A model generated the notes under the pieces. That model worked only from the letters and a program-made list of their open reading frames with translations. It had not been told where the DNA came from and ran no database searches. From assembly GCF_016031625.1 (NCBI RefSeq), contig NZ_JACCHP010000025.1, positions 1-64,000 of the forward strand: a DNA stretch of 64,000 nucleotides, read 5' to 3'. The position numbers and the translations under genes are program-made. This stretch comes from Bradyrhizobium agreste (GTDB lineage Bacteria > Pseudomonadota > Alphaproteobacteria > Rhizobiales > Xanthobacteraceae). Positions 33,806 through 44,477 of the stretch are shown piece by piece (the first letter of the stretch is position 1; every line of letters starts with the position of its first letter).

Positions 33806-34770
33806 GAAGACGGCTTCGGACGGCCGAGCAGGGAGGCCATCTCGTCTTCGAGATTTTCAAAGCTGGTCTTTTCCGCGGCCGGCTTCGCCGGCGCGGCGGG
33901 CGGTGCCGGCGGCTCGCTGCGAGCGGCGCGCGGTGAAGCGGGCGGCGGCTCCGGCGCAACCGGAGGGGCGACCGTTTCCGCGGCCGGGCGGCGCAGGGCA
34001 GCCTCCAAACGCTGCGCCATTTCGGCGAGATTCTGCTCGGCGCTCGAGGGCGCGGCAGCCGGTGCCGGCGGCGGAACGGGCTGCGGCGCAGGCGGAGGAG
34101 GCGGTGGTGCGGCGGCGCGCTCGGCCCGCACCGGCGGCATCTTCATCGGCTCACTGCCGCGCGGCGGACGCGGCATCAGCGGCGGCTCGCCACGGGCGAT
34201 GCGCGGCGGCAGCGGCTCGGGTCGGGGTTCGCGCTCGGGACGTGGCGCGATCGGCTCCGGCGGAAAGCCCCCCAGGGCCGGCTCGCTGCGGCGTTCGGCC
34301 AGCGCAGGCGCAGGCCGGCGCACTTCGTCGGCGAAGGAGGGGCGCGCGGGCCGCGGCGGCGGTTCGGGCATTTGCGGCTCGGGATGATCGAGCAGCTCGG
34401 GCCGCGGCGCCTCGTCGGCCCAGCCGCCGGCATCGGGCAGGGGAGCAAGACGCGGCGGTTCGGCGGCATTCGGACGTTGCGGGATCTGGTCGCGGCTGGG
34501 CGCGGCGCGAACGATGTTGGGCTCGACGACGATGTCGGTCGGGCCGCCGATCATCAGCAGATGCTCGACATTGTCGCGCCGGACCAGCACCAGCCGGCGC
34601 CGGCCGTCGACCGCGGCGGCGTCGATCACGGCGAGGCGGGGCATCCGGCCGCGCTGGGTGTTGGCACCGATGCGGCTACCGGCGAATCGGCGAACCAGCC
34701 ATGCAGCGACCCCGATCAACGCCAGAACGACGATGAACGCGACGATGAAGGTGATAGGGCTGCCTTGCAT
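33802..34770 (-). CDS. fliO: Flagellar biosynthesis protein FliO, long form
   Basis: 322 aa from ATG at 34770 (MQGSPITFIVAFIVVLALIGVAAWLVRRF), with GGGGAC upstream; a TTG five codons earlier is less likely. One membrane segment, then the compact FliO domain (RMPRLAVIDAAAVDGRRRLVLVRRDNVEHLLMIGGPTDIVVE). The remaining ~200 residues are a Pro/Arg/Ala/Glu-rich disordered tail. Usual FliO is 100-150 aa, so the tail is an addition, ending in a short acidic-hydrophobic segment (FENLEDEMASLLGRP). FliO helps assemble FliP in the gate. Cotranscribed with fliP (4-bp overlap). Confidence 0.92.
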   Translation of the reverse strand: MQGSPITFIVAFIVVLALIGVAAWLVRRFAGSRIGANTQRGRMPRLAVIDAAAVDGRRRLVLVRRDNVEHLLMIGGPTDIVVEPNIVRAAPSRDQIPQRPNAAEPPRLAPLPDAGGWADEAPRPELLDHPEPQMPEPPPRPARPSFADEVRRPAPALAERRSEPALGGFPPEPIAPRPEREPRPEPLPPRIARGEPPLMPRPPRGSEPMKMPPVRAERAAAPPPPPPAPQPVPPPAPAAAPSSAEQNLAEMAQRLEAALRRPAAETVAPPVAPEPPPASPRAARSEPPAPPAAPAKPAAEKTSFENLEDEMASLLGRPKPSS

Positions 34771-35122
34771 ACTTGTCCCCGACAAATGGCGCTTTTCTCG
34801 TGCCCATGGTCAGTCGAGCCGACCACAGGCGGACGATGCCCCAAACTGCGATTTCTTAACGTTCCACGGCAAGTTTTGCCGTCCCCAGCTCTTAATAACC
34901 CATGAATCGCCCGATCCAAAACGACTTCTTGCCCTGTGCACGTCTCGCCAAGCGGTTGGGGTTAATGCCACTTTTCGCGCCGTCGATTCGCGGGGCGCTG
35001 GAAACGGCTTCGGCCGGGGACATGCATCGCGCGCCGTTCTTAACCAGCTGTTAACCATACAGGCGGCAAATTCTGCCTAGCGGCGGTCCCTGGGATCCGC
35101 CCGGGCGGAGGGAACCGCGACG
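34771..35122. promoter_or_regulatory. Divergent fliO/flgB control region
   Basis: 352 bp without a gene. Several TTAA elements occur (34857, 34891, 34971), but only 35040-35056 has the N7 spacing; it is listed separately. Promoters for the fliO-fliP and flgB operons must lie here. Confidence 0.5.
35040..35056 (+). promoter_or_regulatory. CtrA-type box upstream of flgB
   Basis: TTAA-CCAGCTG-TTAACC, a full match to the CtrA pattern, 67 bp before the flgB start. The same CTGTTAACCAT/CCGTTAACCAT core is at the boxes before fliC and fliX. Binding inferred. Confidence 0.6.
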
Positions 35123-35527
35123 ATGTCCATCAACGACCTTCCGGTGCTGTCGGCGCTTCGCACCAAGATGCAGTGGCATCAGGAGCGCCAGCGCGTCCTG
35201 TCCGAGAACGTCTCCAATTCCGACACGCCGAAATTCCGGCCGCGCGACCTGGTGGAACCCAAGCTCGACAAGGCCGGCGCCGTCACGGGGTCCATGGGGC
35301 CTTTGGCCCTGACCCGGACCAGCGCCTCGCACTTGACGCCGTCGGGGGCGGCTTCCGCCTTCGACCAGAACAGGAACGTCGGTTTCGAGACCCGCCCTGC
35401 GGGCAATGCCGTCAATCTCGAGGAGGAGATGATGAAGGCCGCCAGCAACCAGATGGATTACGCCGCGGCGACCTCGCTCTATTCGAAGAGCCTGCGCCTG
35501 CTCAAGACCGCAATCGGCAAAGGTTAG
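35123..35527 (+). CDS. flgB: Proximal rod protein FlgB
   Basis: 134 aa. Rod-protein N-terminal motif QRVLSENVSNSDTPKFRPRDL and C-terminal NLEEEMMKAASNQMDYAAATSLYSKSLRLLKTAIG. First gene of flgB-flgC-fliE-fliQ-fliR-flhB, behind a CtrA-type box. Confidence 0.97.
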   Translation: MSINDLPVLSALRTKMQWHQERQRVLSENVSNSDTPKFRPRDLVEPKLDKAGAVTGSMGPLALTRTSASHLTPSGAASAFDQNRNVGFETRPAGNAVNLEEEMMKAASNQMDYAAATSLYSKSLRLLKTAIGKG

Positions 35528-35545
35528 GCCTGAAGGAGGCGGATC

Positions 35546-35971
35546 ATGGCAAATGACAGCAGCGACTTCGCCCGTTCCATGGCAATCGCGACCTCGGGCC
35601 TGCGTGCGCAGGCCGGCCGCATGCGGGTGATCTCGGAGAACATCGCGAATGCGGATTCGACGGCGCAGACCGCCGGCGGCGATCCCTACCGGCGCAAGGT
35701 GCCGACCTTCTCCTCCGCGCTGGACCGCACGCTCGACGCGCAGGTCGTCACCCTCGGCAGGATCAAGCCCGACCAGTCCGCCTTCCGCGTCAGATACGAA
35801 CCGAACAATCCGGCGGCGGATGCGAGCGGCAACGTCAAATATCCCAACGTGAACTCGGTGGTCGAGATGACCGACATGCGCGACGCGCAGCGGTCCTACG
35901 AAGCCAACCTCAACATCATCAGTGCGACGCGCCGGATGATCCAGCGCACGCTCGACATCCTCAAGAGCTGA
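35546..35971 (+). CDS. flgC: Proximal rod protein FlgC
   Basis: 141 aa with a GAGGCGG ribosome site. N-terminal SMAIATSGLRAQAGRMRVISENIANADS and C-terminal YPNVNSVVEMTDMRDAQRSYEANLNII are typical of FlgC. 18 bp after flgB. Confidence 0.97.
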   Translation: MANDSSDFARSMAIATSGLRAQAGRMRVISENIANADSTAQTAGGDPYRRKVPTFSSALDRTLDAQVVTLGRIKPDQSAFRVRYEPNNPAADASGNVKYPNVNSVVEMTDMRDAQRSYEANLNIISATRRMIQRTLDILKS

Positions 35972-35987
35972 ACAGGACATTTGAGCC

Positions 35988-36296
35988 ATGGCATCACCGA
36001 CAATCGCCGCCAATGCTTACGCCAACCTCGCCCGCGTGCTGGAGAACAGCGGCGCCGGCAAGGGCAGCGAACCGAGCGGGCAATCCTTCGCCGCGCTGCT
36101 GAAGGACGCCGTCGGCAGCGTCATGGAATCCGGCCGCAAGTCCGACGCGCAGACGGTGGCAATGGCCGCCGGCAAGGCCAACGTGATGGACGTGGTCACG
36201 GCGGTCGCCGACACCGATGTCGCGGTGTCCACGCTGGTCTCGGTCCGCGACCGCGTCATCGCGGCCTATGAAGACATCATGAAGATGCCGATCTGA
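35988..36296 (+). CDS. fliE: Hook-basal body protein FliE
   Basis: 102 aa. C-terminal part (VMAAGKANVMDVVTAVADTDVAVSTLVSVRDRVIAAYEDIMKMPI) is the FliE family signature; the protein links the MS ring to the rod. 16 bp after flgC. Confidence 0.95.
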   Translation: MASPTIAANAYANLARVLENSGAGKGSEPSGQSFAALLKDAVGSVMESGRKSDAQTVAMAAGKANVMDVVTAVADTDVAVSTLVSVRDRVIAAYEDIMKMPI

Positions 36297-36306
36297 GCGG
36301 GGAGTG

Positions 36307-36344
36307 GCGAATGGCGAATGGAGCAGCTTCCATTCGCCATTCGC
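36307..36344. repeat. Perfect hairpin between fliE and fliQ
   Basis: Arms GCGAATGGCGAATGG (36307-36321) and its complement (36330-36344) form a 15-bp stem with an 8-nt loop; CCATTCGC recurs at 36351. It lies inside the operon, 10 bp after fliE, and shares its GCGAATG core with the palindromes before fliR. Confidence 0.75.
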
Positions 36345-36397
36345 AACTCGCCATTCGCTTTCTTGACGCGGCGGCAACCAACAGTGAGCAGCAAGCA

Positions 36398-36661
36398 ATG
36401 ACTGGACCCGAGACCCTCGACGTCGCGCGCGATGCGATCTGGACCATCGTGATCGTGTCGTCACCGCTGATGGTGGTCGGCCTCGTGGTCGGCGTCATCG
36501 TGTCGCTGTTCCAGGCACTGACGCAGATCCAGGAGCAGACGCTGATCTACGTGCCGAAGATCCTCGCCATCTTTGCCACGATGCTGCTGGCGCTGCCGTT
36601 CATGGCCGACTCGCTCCACGCCCACATGCTGCGGATCTCGTCGCGAATCATCGGTGGCTGA
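36398..36661 (+). CDS. fliQ: Flagellar export gate protein FliQ
   Basis: 87 aa from ATG at 36398 (MTGPETLDVARDAIW); the frame is open 29 codons upstream across the hairpin, but this start gives the usual FliQ length. Two membrane segments (TIVIVSSPLMVVGLVVGVIVSLFQALTQIQEQTL; ILAIFATMLLALPFM) with the conserved Q-x-Q-E-Q-T turn. Part of the gate with FliP and FliR. Confidence 0.96.
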   Translation: MTGPETLDVARDAIWTIVIVSSPLMVVGLVVGVIVSLFQALTQIQEQTLIYVPKILAIFATMLLALPFMADSLHAHMLRISSRIIGG

Positions 36662-36671
36662 GGCACAATGC

Positions 36672-36838
36672 GTCGTGCGGTGGATTTGACATTCGCCCTG
36701 GGGGCTCCACGAGTCGCGTTGGCGAATGTCAAATCCAATAGCCGCACGACTATGGATATTTGCGAATGCCTCTTTGGCTCCAACATTCGCAAAAGTGCCT
36801 GCCGCGATGGCATGCGAATGTTGGAGCCGAGGCATTCG
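36672..36838. repeat. Two large palindromes between fliQ and fliR
   Basis: First palindrome: 36672-36697 pairs with 36721-36750 (17 bp inner and 9 bp outer stem with a 4-nt bulge). Second: 36763-36791 pairs with 36813-36838 (16 bp and 10 bp with a 3-nt bulge, 21-nt loop). Both carry the GCGAATG/CATTCGC core of the hairpin at 36307. The second ends 3 bp before the fliR start codon and its right arm contains GAGG, the only purine-rich candidate ribosome site. Confidence 0.85.
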
Positions 36839-36841
36839 GCT

Positions 36842-37612
36842 ATGCGCATCGACGTCTCGCTGCTGCCGGCGCTCGCCGCTTCCTTCATGCTCGCCTTCGC
36901 CCGGGTCGGCGCGATGGTGATGCTGCTGCCCGGCCTCGGCGAGACCAACATCCCGACGCGGATCAAGCTGTCGATCGCGCTGCTGCTCACGCTCATCATC
37001 CTGCCGCTGCATCGCAACGCCTATCAGGTCGACATGGGCTCGCTGGCGCCGCTGCTGGTCTTGATGCTGCATGAGATCGCGATCGGCATCGTCTTGGGCG
37101 CGACCGCGCGTGTGACGTTGTCGGCGCTCCAGGTTGCGGGATCCGTGATCGCGCAGCAGATGGGGCTCGGGTTCGTCACTTCGGTCGATCCGACGCAGGG
37201 TCAGCAGGGCGTGCTGGTCGGCAATTTCCTGACCATGCTGGGCGTGACGTTGCTGTTTGCCACCGACAGCCACCATCTGGTGATCGCAGCGCTGAACGAC
37301 AGCTACACGATCTTCTCGCCGGGCGAGACCGTGTCGAGCGGCGACATCGCTTCGCTCGCGACGCGCGCCTTCGCCGCCGCGTTCCGCCTCGGCCTGCAGC
37401 TCTCGGGTCCGTTCCTGGTGTTCGGCCTCGTTTTCAACATCGGACTGGGCGTGCTGGCGCGGCTGATGCCGCAGATGCAGGTCTATTTCGTCGGCGTGCC
37501 GCTGTCGATCTTCGCGGGCTTTCTGGTGCTCGCCGTGGTGCTCACCGCGATGATGGGCACCTTTCTCGACTATTTCATCGGTGTCATGCACCAGATGATG
37601 CCGCTCAAGTGA
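36842..37612 (+). CDS. fliR: Flagellar export gate protein FliR
   Basis: 256 aa from ATG at 36842 (MRIDVSLLPALAASFML). The open frame extends to 36668 but only reads the palindromes. Six membrane segments; family blocks AFARVGAMVMLLPGLGETNIPTRIKL, GSVIAQQMGLGFVTSVDPTQGQQG and VLARLMPQMQVYFVGVPLSI. Works with FliP, FliQ and FlhB. No good free ribosome site: see the hairpin feature just upstream. flhB follows after 13 bp. Confidence 0.96.
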   Translation: MRIDVSLLPALAASFMLAFARVGAMVMLLPGLGETNIPTRIKLSIALLLTLIILPLHRNAYQVDMGSLAPLLVLMLHEIAIGIVLGATARVTLSALQVAGSVIAQQMGLGFVTSVDPTQGQQGVLVGNFLTMLGVTLLFATDSHHLVIAALNDSYTIFSPGETVSSGDIASLATRAFAAAFRLGLQLSGPFLVFGLVFNIGLGVLARLMPQMQVYFVGVPLSIFAGFLVLAVVLTAMMGTFLDYFIGVMHQMMPLK

Positions 37613-37625
37613 CGGGGATCGATCG

Positions 37626-38705
37626 ATGGCGGAAGACAACGATCCCGAAAGTCAAACAGAAGACCCGACGCAAAAGCGCCTCGACGATGCGCTTCAACGC
37701 GGCGACGTCGCCAAGAGCCAGGAGATCAACACCTGGTTCATGATGGCAGGCGGCACGCTCGTCGTCTCCACCTTCTCGGGCTCGGTCGGCAGCGGGCTGC
37801 TGACGCCGATGCGCAACCTGCTCGCCAATTCCAGGATGATCAAGACCGACGGCAAGGCGCTGCTCGCGCTGACGCAGCAGATCGAGCTCGCCGTGCTTGC
37901 CGCGGTCGGCGTGCCCCTGTTGATGCTGGTGCTGGCGGCCATCGCCGGCAACATGCTGCAGCACCGGCTGGTGTGGTCGGCCGAGTCCCTGAAGCCCAAA
38001 TTCAACAAGATTTCGCCCGGCGCCGGCTTCAAACGCATCTTCGGCAAGCAGGCGGCCGCCAATTTTCTCAAAGGCATCGGCAAGCTGGCCGCTCTCAGCG
38101 TGGTCATGACCATGATCCTGTGGCCGGAGCGGCACCGCATGGAGGCGATGGTCAGGCTCGATCCGGCCGCCATGCTTGGCGCCAGCACCAGCATGACCAT
38201 CCATCTGCTCGGCGCGGTGGTCGCCGCGCTCGCGATCGTCGCCATCGCCGATTACTTCTTCCAGTACCGCAGCTGGTTCCAGCGGCAGAAGATGTCGCTC
38301 CAGGAGATCAAGGAAGAATTCAAGCAGTCGGAAGGCGACCCCCACATCAAGGGCAAGATCCGGCAATTGCGGCAGCAGCGCGCCAAGAAGCGCATGATGG
38401 CGGCGGTTCCCAAGGCCTCCGTGATCATCACCAACCCGACCCACTATTCGGTGGCGCTGTCCTACGAGCGCGGCATGACCGCACCGATCTGCGTCGCCAA
38501 GGGCGTCGACAATCTCGCCTTCAAGATCCGGGAGATCGCGCGCGAGCACGACATCCCGATCGTGGAGAACGTGCCGCTGGCCCGCGCGCTCTACGCGACC
38601 GTGGACATCGACCAGGAAATCCCGACCGAGCACTACCATGCCGTCGCCGAAGTCATCGGTTACGTCATGCGCCTGAAGCGCGGATTCAGTGCCGGGCGGG
38701 GATAA
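37626..38705 (+). CDS. flhB: Flagellar export switch protein FlhB
   Basis: 359 aa. N-terminal SQTEDPTQKRLDDALQRGDVAKSQE, four membrane segments, then the cytoplasmic domain with the autocleavage motif NPTH at residues 270-273 (SVIITNPTHYSVALSY), where cleavage between Asn and Pro switches export specificity from hook to filament. Ends in a short basic tail. Last gene of the flgB operon. Confidence 0.97.
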   Translation: MAEDNDPESQTEDPTQKRLDDALQRGDVAKSQEINTWFMMAGGTLVVSTFSGSVGSGLLTPMRNLLANSRMIKTDGKALLALTQQIELAVLAAVGVPLLMLVLAAIAGNMLQHRLVWSAESLKPKFNKISPGAGFKRIFGKQAAANFLKGIGKLAALSVVMTMILWPERHRMEAMVRLDPAAMLGASTSMTIHLLGAVVAALAIVAIADYFFQYRSWFQRQKMSLQEIKEEFKQSEGDPHIKGKIRQLRQQRAKKRMMAAVPKASVIITNPTHYSVALSYERGMTAPICVAKGVDNLAFKIREIAREHDIPIVENVPLARALYATVDIDQEIPTEHYHAVAEVIGYVMRLKRGFSAGRG

Positions 38706-38860
38706 GATGCCCGAAAAGTACCGGAAATGGCCGTAATCTGGGAATCAGCTTACCTTTCGCCGCTGCTGCCCTTGCACCTCAGGGTCCGATTCAGGCAGGG
38801 AGGACCCCACGCGCCCGGTGGCGCGTTGATTCTCTGCCGACAGGCTGCGCCAGCTCGAGA

Positions 38861-41446
<2,586 letters not shown>

Positions 41447-41696
41447 GGTACAAGCGGCGCTGCGCCGTTCCCGCGCCTCCAATGACAAGGAAAAAGCGGA
41501 ATTCTTGCCCCAAACCCACCGGTAACGGGCGACCGCGGTTGCCCGCGCACCTTCGCCAAACCCCCGCCAAATATGGGCTTTTGCCACATCCCCGCGACTG
41601 AGGGCCGCAGCCATGGGTTCCGAAACCGGCTTCACTTTTCGGGAAGTCTGACCATCTTAGGGGCACGTCCCCATGCCGGGGATTTGGGAAACGCAC

Positions 41697-42686
41697 ATGA
41701 CTTTCTCGCAACGATCCCGCACTCTCTTCAAGACGATCGCCGTCGTGCTGGCGCTTGCGCTGCCGACCGCGCTGGCGATCTCGTCCGCCGACGCGCGCGT
41801 CGGTGGCGGCATGTCGTCGGGTTCGCGCGGCTCGCGCACCTATTCGGCGCCGCCGTCGACCACGACCGCGCCGGGCTCGACCTCGCAGTTCAACCGGACC
41901 TACACCCAGCCGGGTGCAGGCATGAACTCGGCCGCTTCCGCGCCCGCGCGCGGCGGCCTGTTCGGCCGCGCCGGCGGGTTCATGGGCGGCCTTGCGGCCG
42001 GCTTCCTCGGCGCCGGCCTGCTCGGCATGCTGTTCGGTGGTGGCCTGTTCGGCGGCCTCGGCGGCCTGTCCTCGATCCTCGGCCTGATCATCCAGATCGC
42101 GCTGGTGGTGCTCGTGGTCCGGCTGGCGATGTCGTGGTGGCAGCGTCGTCACGCCCCGCGGGCGGCTTACGCCAATGCTGACGCCGGCGCAGCGCCCGGA
42201 CCGCAGACGAACTATCGCAGCGGTCTTGGTGGTGGCCTTGGCGGTGGACTCGGTGGCTTCGGTTTCGGCGCCAACAACGCGCCGCTCGAGATCAAGCCAG
42301 ATGACTATGAGGCGTTCGAGCGTCTGCTCGGCGAGATCCAGGCGGCCTGGTCGAACGAGGACGTGGCCAAGCTGCATACGCTCGCGACGCCCGAGATGGT
42401 CTCCTACTTCGAGCAGGACCTCGCCCAGAACCGCGCCCGCAACGTGGTCAACAAGGTCACGAATGTGAAGCTGTTGCAGGGCGACCTCGCGGAAGCCTGG
42501 CGCGAAGGCGAGACCGACTACGCCACGGTGGCGCTGCGCTTTGCGCTCACCGACAAGACGGTGGATCGCAACACCGGCGCGATCGTCGCCGGCAGCGAGC
42601 AGCCGGGCGAGGCGACCGAGATCTGGACCTTCGCCCGCCGGCCGGGCACCGGTTGGGAACTCTCGGCGATCCAGCAGACCAACTGA
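41697..42686 (+). CDS. Tim44-domain membrane protein
   Basis: 329 aa from ATG at 41697, with GGGAAA a short way upstream. Signal peptide or anchor (TIAVVLALALPTALAISSADA), a Ser/Gly/Pro-rich part, a Gly/Phe/Leu-rich membrane region (GGFMGGLAAGFLGAGLLGMLFGGGLFGGLGG), a second segment (ILGLIIQIALVVLVVRLAM) and the C-terminal Tim44-like domain (PDDYEAFERLLGEIQAAWSNEDVAKLHTLATPEMVSYFEQDL). Bacterial Tim44-like proteins are envelope proteins of unclear role; some are linked to cardiolipin or translocation. Terminator follows. Confidence 0.93.
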   Translation: MTFSQRSRTLFKTIAVVLALALPTALAISSADARVGGGMSSGSRGSRTYSAPPSTTTAPGSTSQFNRTYTQPGAGMNSAASAPARGGLFGRAGGFMGGLAAGFLGAGLLGMLFGGGLFGGLGGLSSILGLIIQIALVVLVVRLAMSWWQRRHAPRAAYANADAGAAPGPQTNYRSGLGGGLGGGLGGFGFGANNAPLEIKPDDYEAFERLLGEIQAAWSNEDVAKLHTLATPEMVSYFEQDLAQNRARNVVNKVTNVKLLQGDLAEAWREGETDYATVALRFALTDKTVDRNTGAIVAGSEQPGEATEIWTFARRPGTGWELSAIQQTN

Positions 42687-42708
42687 TCGCCCGCCACGTG
42701 AGAAACCA

Positions 42709-42742
42709 GGGCGTCGTGCTTTCCGCACGGCGCCTTTTTCTT
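42709..42742 (+). terminator. Intrinsic terminator after Tim44-domain gene
   Basis: A 10-bp stem (42709-42718 with 42724-42733, one G-U pair) is followed by TTTTTCTTT. Confidence 0.9.
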
Positions 42743-42829
42743 TGAGTGTCTCGCCTCGCTCATCGGAATAAGCGGGCGCGCGTCGGGTTGAGATGAGGCG
42801 GCCGACAACAATTGTGACGGGAGGACAAC

Positions 42830-43507
42830 ATGATCCGCATCGAGAGATCTGCGACAATCTTAGGCCTCGCACTCGCGATGGCCTTGCTGGCGCCGCCATC
42901 AGCGCAGGCGCAGTCGACCGACATGACGTTCTTCGTGACCTCCACTGGCCTCGGTAAGGGCGCCGACCTCGGTGGCCTCGAGGGCGCGGACGCGCACTGT
43001 CAGAAGCTTGCACAAGCCGCCGGCGCCGGCACCAAGACCTGGCGCGCCTATCTCTCGACGCAGGCCGCCGACGGCAAGCCGGCCATCAACGCCAAGGATC
43101 GCATCGGCAAGGGACCATGGCAGAACGCCAAGGGCACGGTGATCGCCAAGGATGTCGCCGAGCTGCACGGCGCGAACAATCTCACCAAGCAGACCGCGCT
43201 CAGCGAGAAGGGTGAGGTCATCAACGGCCGTGGCGACACGCCGAACCGGCATGACATCCTCACGGGATCGCAGCCCGACGGCACCGCCTTCGCCGCGGGC
43301 GACGACAAGACCTGCAAGAACTGGACATCGAGCACGCAAGGCGCCGCGGTCGTCGGTCATTCCGATCGGCAGGGCCTACGCGATGATGAGCCTTCGAAGT
43401 CATGGAACAGCTCCCACACCTCGCGCGGTCCCGACGGCGGCTGCTCGCAGGCCGATCTGAAGAGCACCGGCGGCGACGGGCTGCTGTACTGCTTCGCTTC
43501 GAATTGA
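42830..43507 (+). CDS. Secreted protein with lectin-like (DUF1554-type) pattern
   Basis: 225 aa, GGGAGG before the ATG. Signal peptide (ILGLALAMALLAPPSAQAQ). The mature part starts TFFVTSTGLGKGADLGGLEGADAHCQKLAQAAGAGTKTWRAYLST and ends with a Cys-containing strand (GGDGLLYCFASN). It has four cysteines and many Trp/Gly turns. This resembles the endostatin/C-type-lectin-like DUF1554 group of secreted proteins (AxCQ...WRAYLS). Function unknown; a carbohydrate-binding envelope protein is possible. Same strand as the Tim44 gene but beyond its terminator. Confidence 0.75.
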   Translation: MIRIERSATILGLALAMALLAPPSAQAQSTDMTFFVTSTGLGKGADLGGLEGADAHCQKLAQAAGAGTKTWRAYLSTQAADGKPAINAKDRIGKGPWQNAKGTVIAKDVAELHGANNLTKQTALSEKGEVINGRGDTPNRHDILTGSQPDGTAFAAGDDKTCKNWTSSTQGAAVVGHSDRQGLRDDEPSKSWNSSHTSRGPDGGCSQADLKSTGGDGLLYCFASN

Positions 43508-43527
43508 GAGAGGCGTAACTCTCTCAC

Positions 43528-43648
43528 CCGTCATTGCGAGGAGCTCTTGCGACGAAGCAATCCAGACTATTTCCGCAGAGGCAGTCTGGATTGCTTCCGC
43601 CTTCGCCGAAGGCTTCGGCGGACAAGTCGCTTTCGCTCGCAATGACGG
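43528..43648. repeat. Palindromic intergenic repeat (cgtcattgcgag family)
   Basis: CCGTCATTGCGAGGAGCTC at the left and GCTCGCAATGACGG at the right, with CAATCCAGAC / GTCTGGATTG inside and a CTTCGCCGAAGGCTTCGGCGG hairpin-rich part. No gene in the 234-bp gap up to 43742. Confidence 0.88.
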
Positions 43649-43741
43649 AGTATCTTGAACCGCCGTTCCGCCTCACGCTGACGGAACCTCCGGCCGCATG
43701 CTACATTGGTCCGGTCGCCTTCACGCTCACGGACCTCTCCC

Positions 43742-44449
43742 ATGAAATACGAGCTCTATTACTGGCCCGAGATCCAGGGCCGCGGCGAATATGTGCGATT
43801 GGCCCTGGAGGAGGCGGGTGCCGCTTACGTCGATGTTGCGCGCGGGCCGCGCGGGACGGCTGCGATGATGAAGATGATGGACGCGCAGCAGGGCACGCCG
43901 CCCTTTGCGCCGCCATTCCTGAAAGCGGGCAAGCTCGTCATCGGCCAGACCGCCAACATCCTGCTCTATCTCGGCGCCCGCCATGGGCTTGCGCCGAAGA
44001 CGGAAGCCGGCAGACTCTGGGTGCACCAGCTCCAGCTCACGATCACGGACTTTGTCGTCGAGATCCACGATACGCATCATCCGCTCGGGCCCTCGCTTTA
44101 TTATGAGGACCAGAAGGCGCCGGCGAAGAAGCGCACGGCCGAGTTCTGGGACGAGCGGGTGCCGAAATATCTCGGCTATTTCGAGCAGCTTCTCGTCGCA
44201 AACGGCGGCACCTATGTCACCGGTCGCCGCCCGACCTATGTCGACCTCTCGCTGTTCCAGATCGTCGAGGGCCTGCGTTATGCCTTCCCCAAACGCATGA
44301 AGGCGTTCGAGAACAATGTCCCGGGCCTCGTCGGCCTGCACGGTCGCATCGCCGCGCGGCCCAACATCGAGGCCTATCTCGCAAGCGAGCGCCGCATTCC
44401 CTTCAACGAGCAGGGCATCTTCCGCCGCTATCGCGAGCTGGATCGATAG
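43742..44449 (+). CDS. Glutathione S-transferase
   Basis: 235 aa from ATG at 43742 (MKYELYYWPEIQGRGEYVRLALEEAG); the frame reaches back 12 codons without a start of quality. Thioredoxin-like N-terminal domain with PPFAPPFLKAGKLVIGQTANILLYLG (the glutathione-binding cis-Pro and Gln-Thr region), then the all-helical C-terminal domain with YVTGRRPTYVDLSLFQIVEGLRY. Conjugates glutathione to electrophiles or acts as a binding protein; substrate unknown. Convergent with the next gene, 28 bp apart. Confidence 0.93.
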   Translation: MKYELYYWPEIQGRGEYVRLALEEAGAAYVDVARGPRGTAAMMKMMDAQQGTPPFAPPFLKAGKLVIGQTANILLYLGARHGLAPKTEAGRLWVHQLQLTITDFVVEIHDTHHPLGPSLYYEDQKAPAKKRTAEFWDERVPKYLGYFEQLLVANGGTYVTGRRPTYVDLSLFQIVEGLRYAFPKRMKAFENNVPGLVGLHGRIAARPNIEAYLASERRIPFNEQGIFRRYRELDR

Positions 44450-44477
44450 CCGGTTTGGTGCAGGACGCCAGGCGCGT

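Noticed and set aside
37973..38860. In-frame extension of cckA through flhB
   Set aside because: It would overlap most of flhB in another phase. The sequence there is low-complexity Arg/Gly-rich, and the CckA layout starts normally at 38861.
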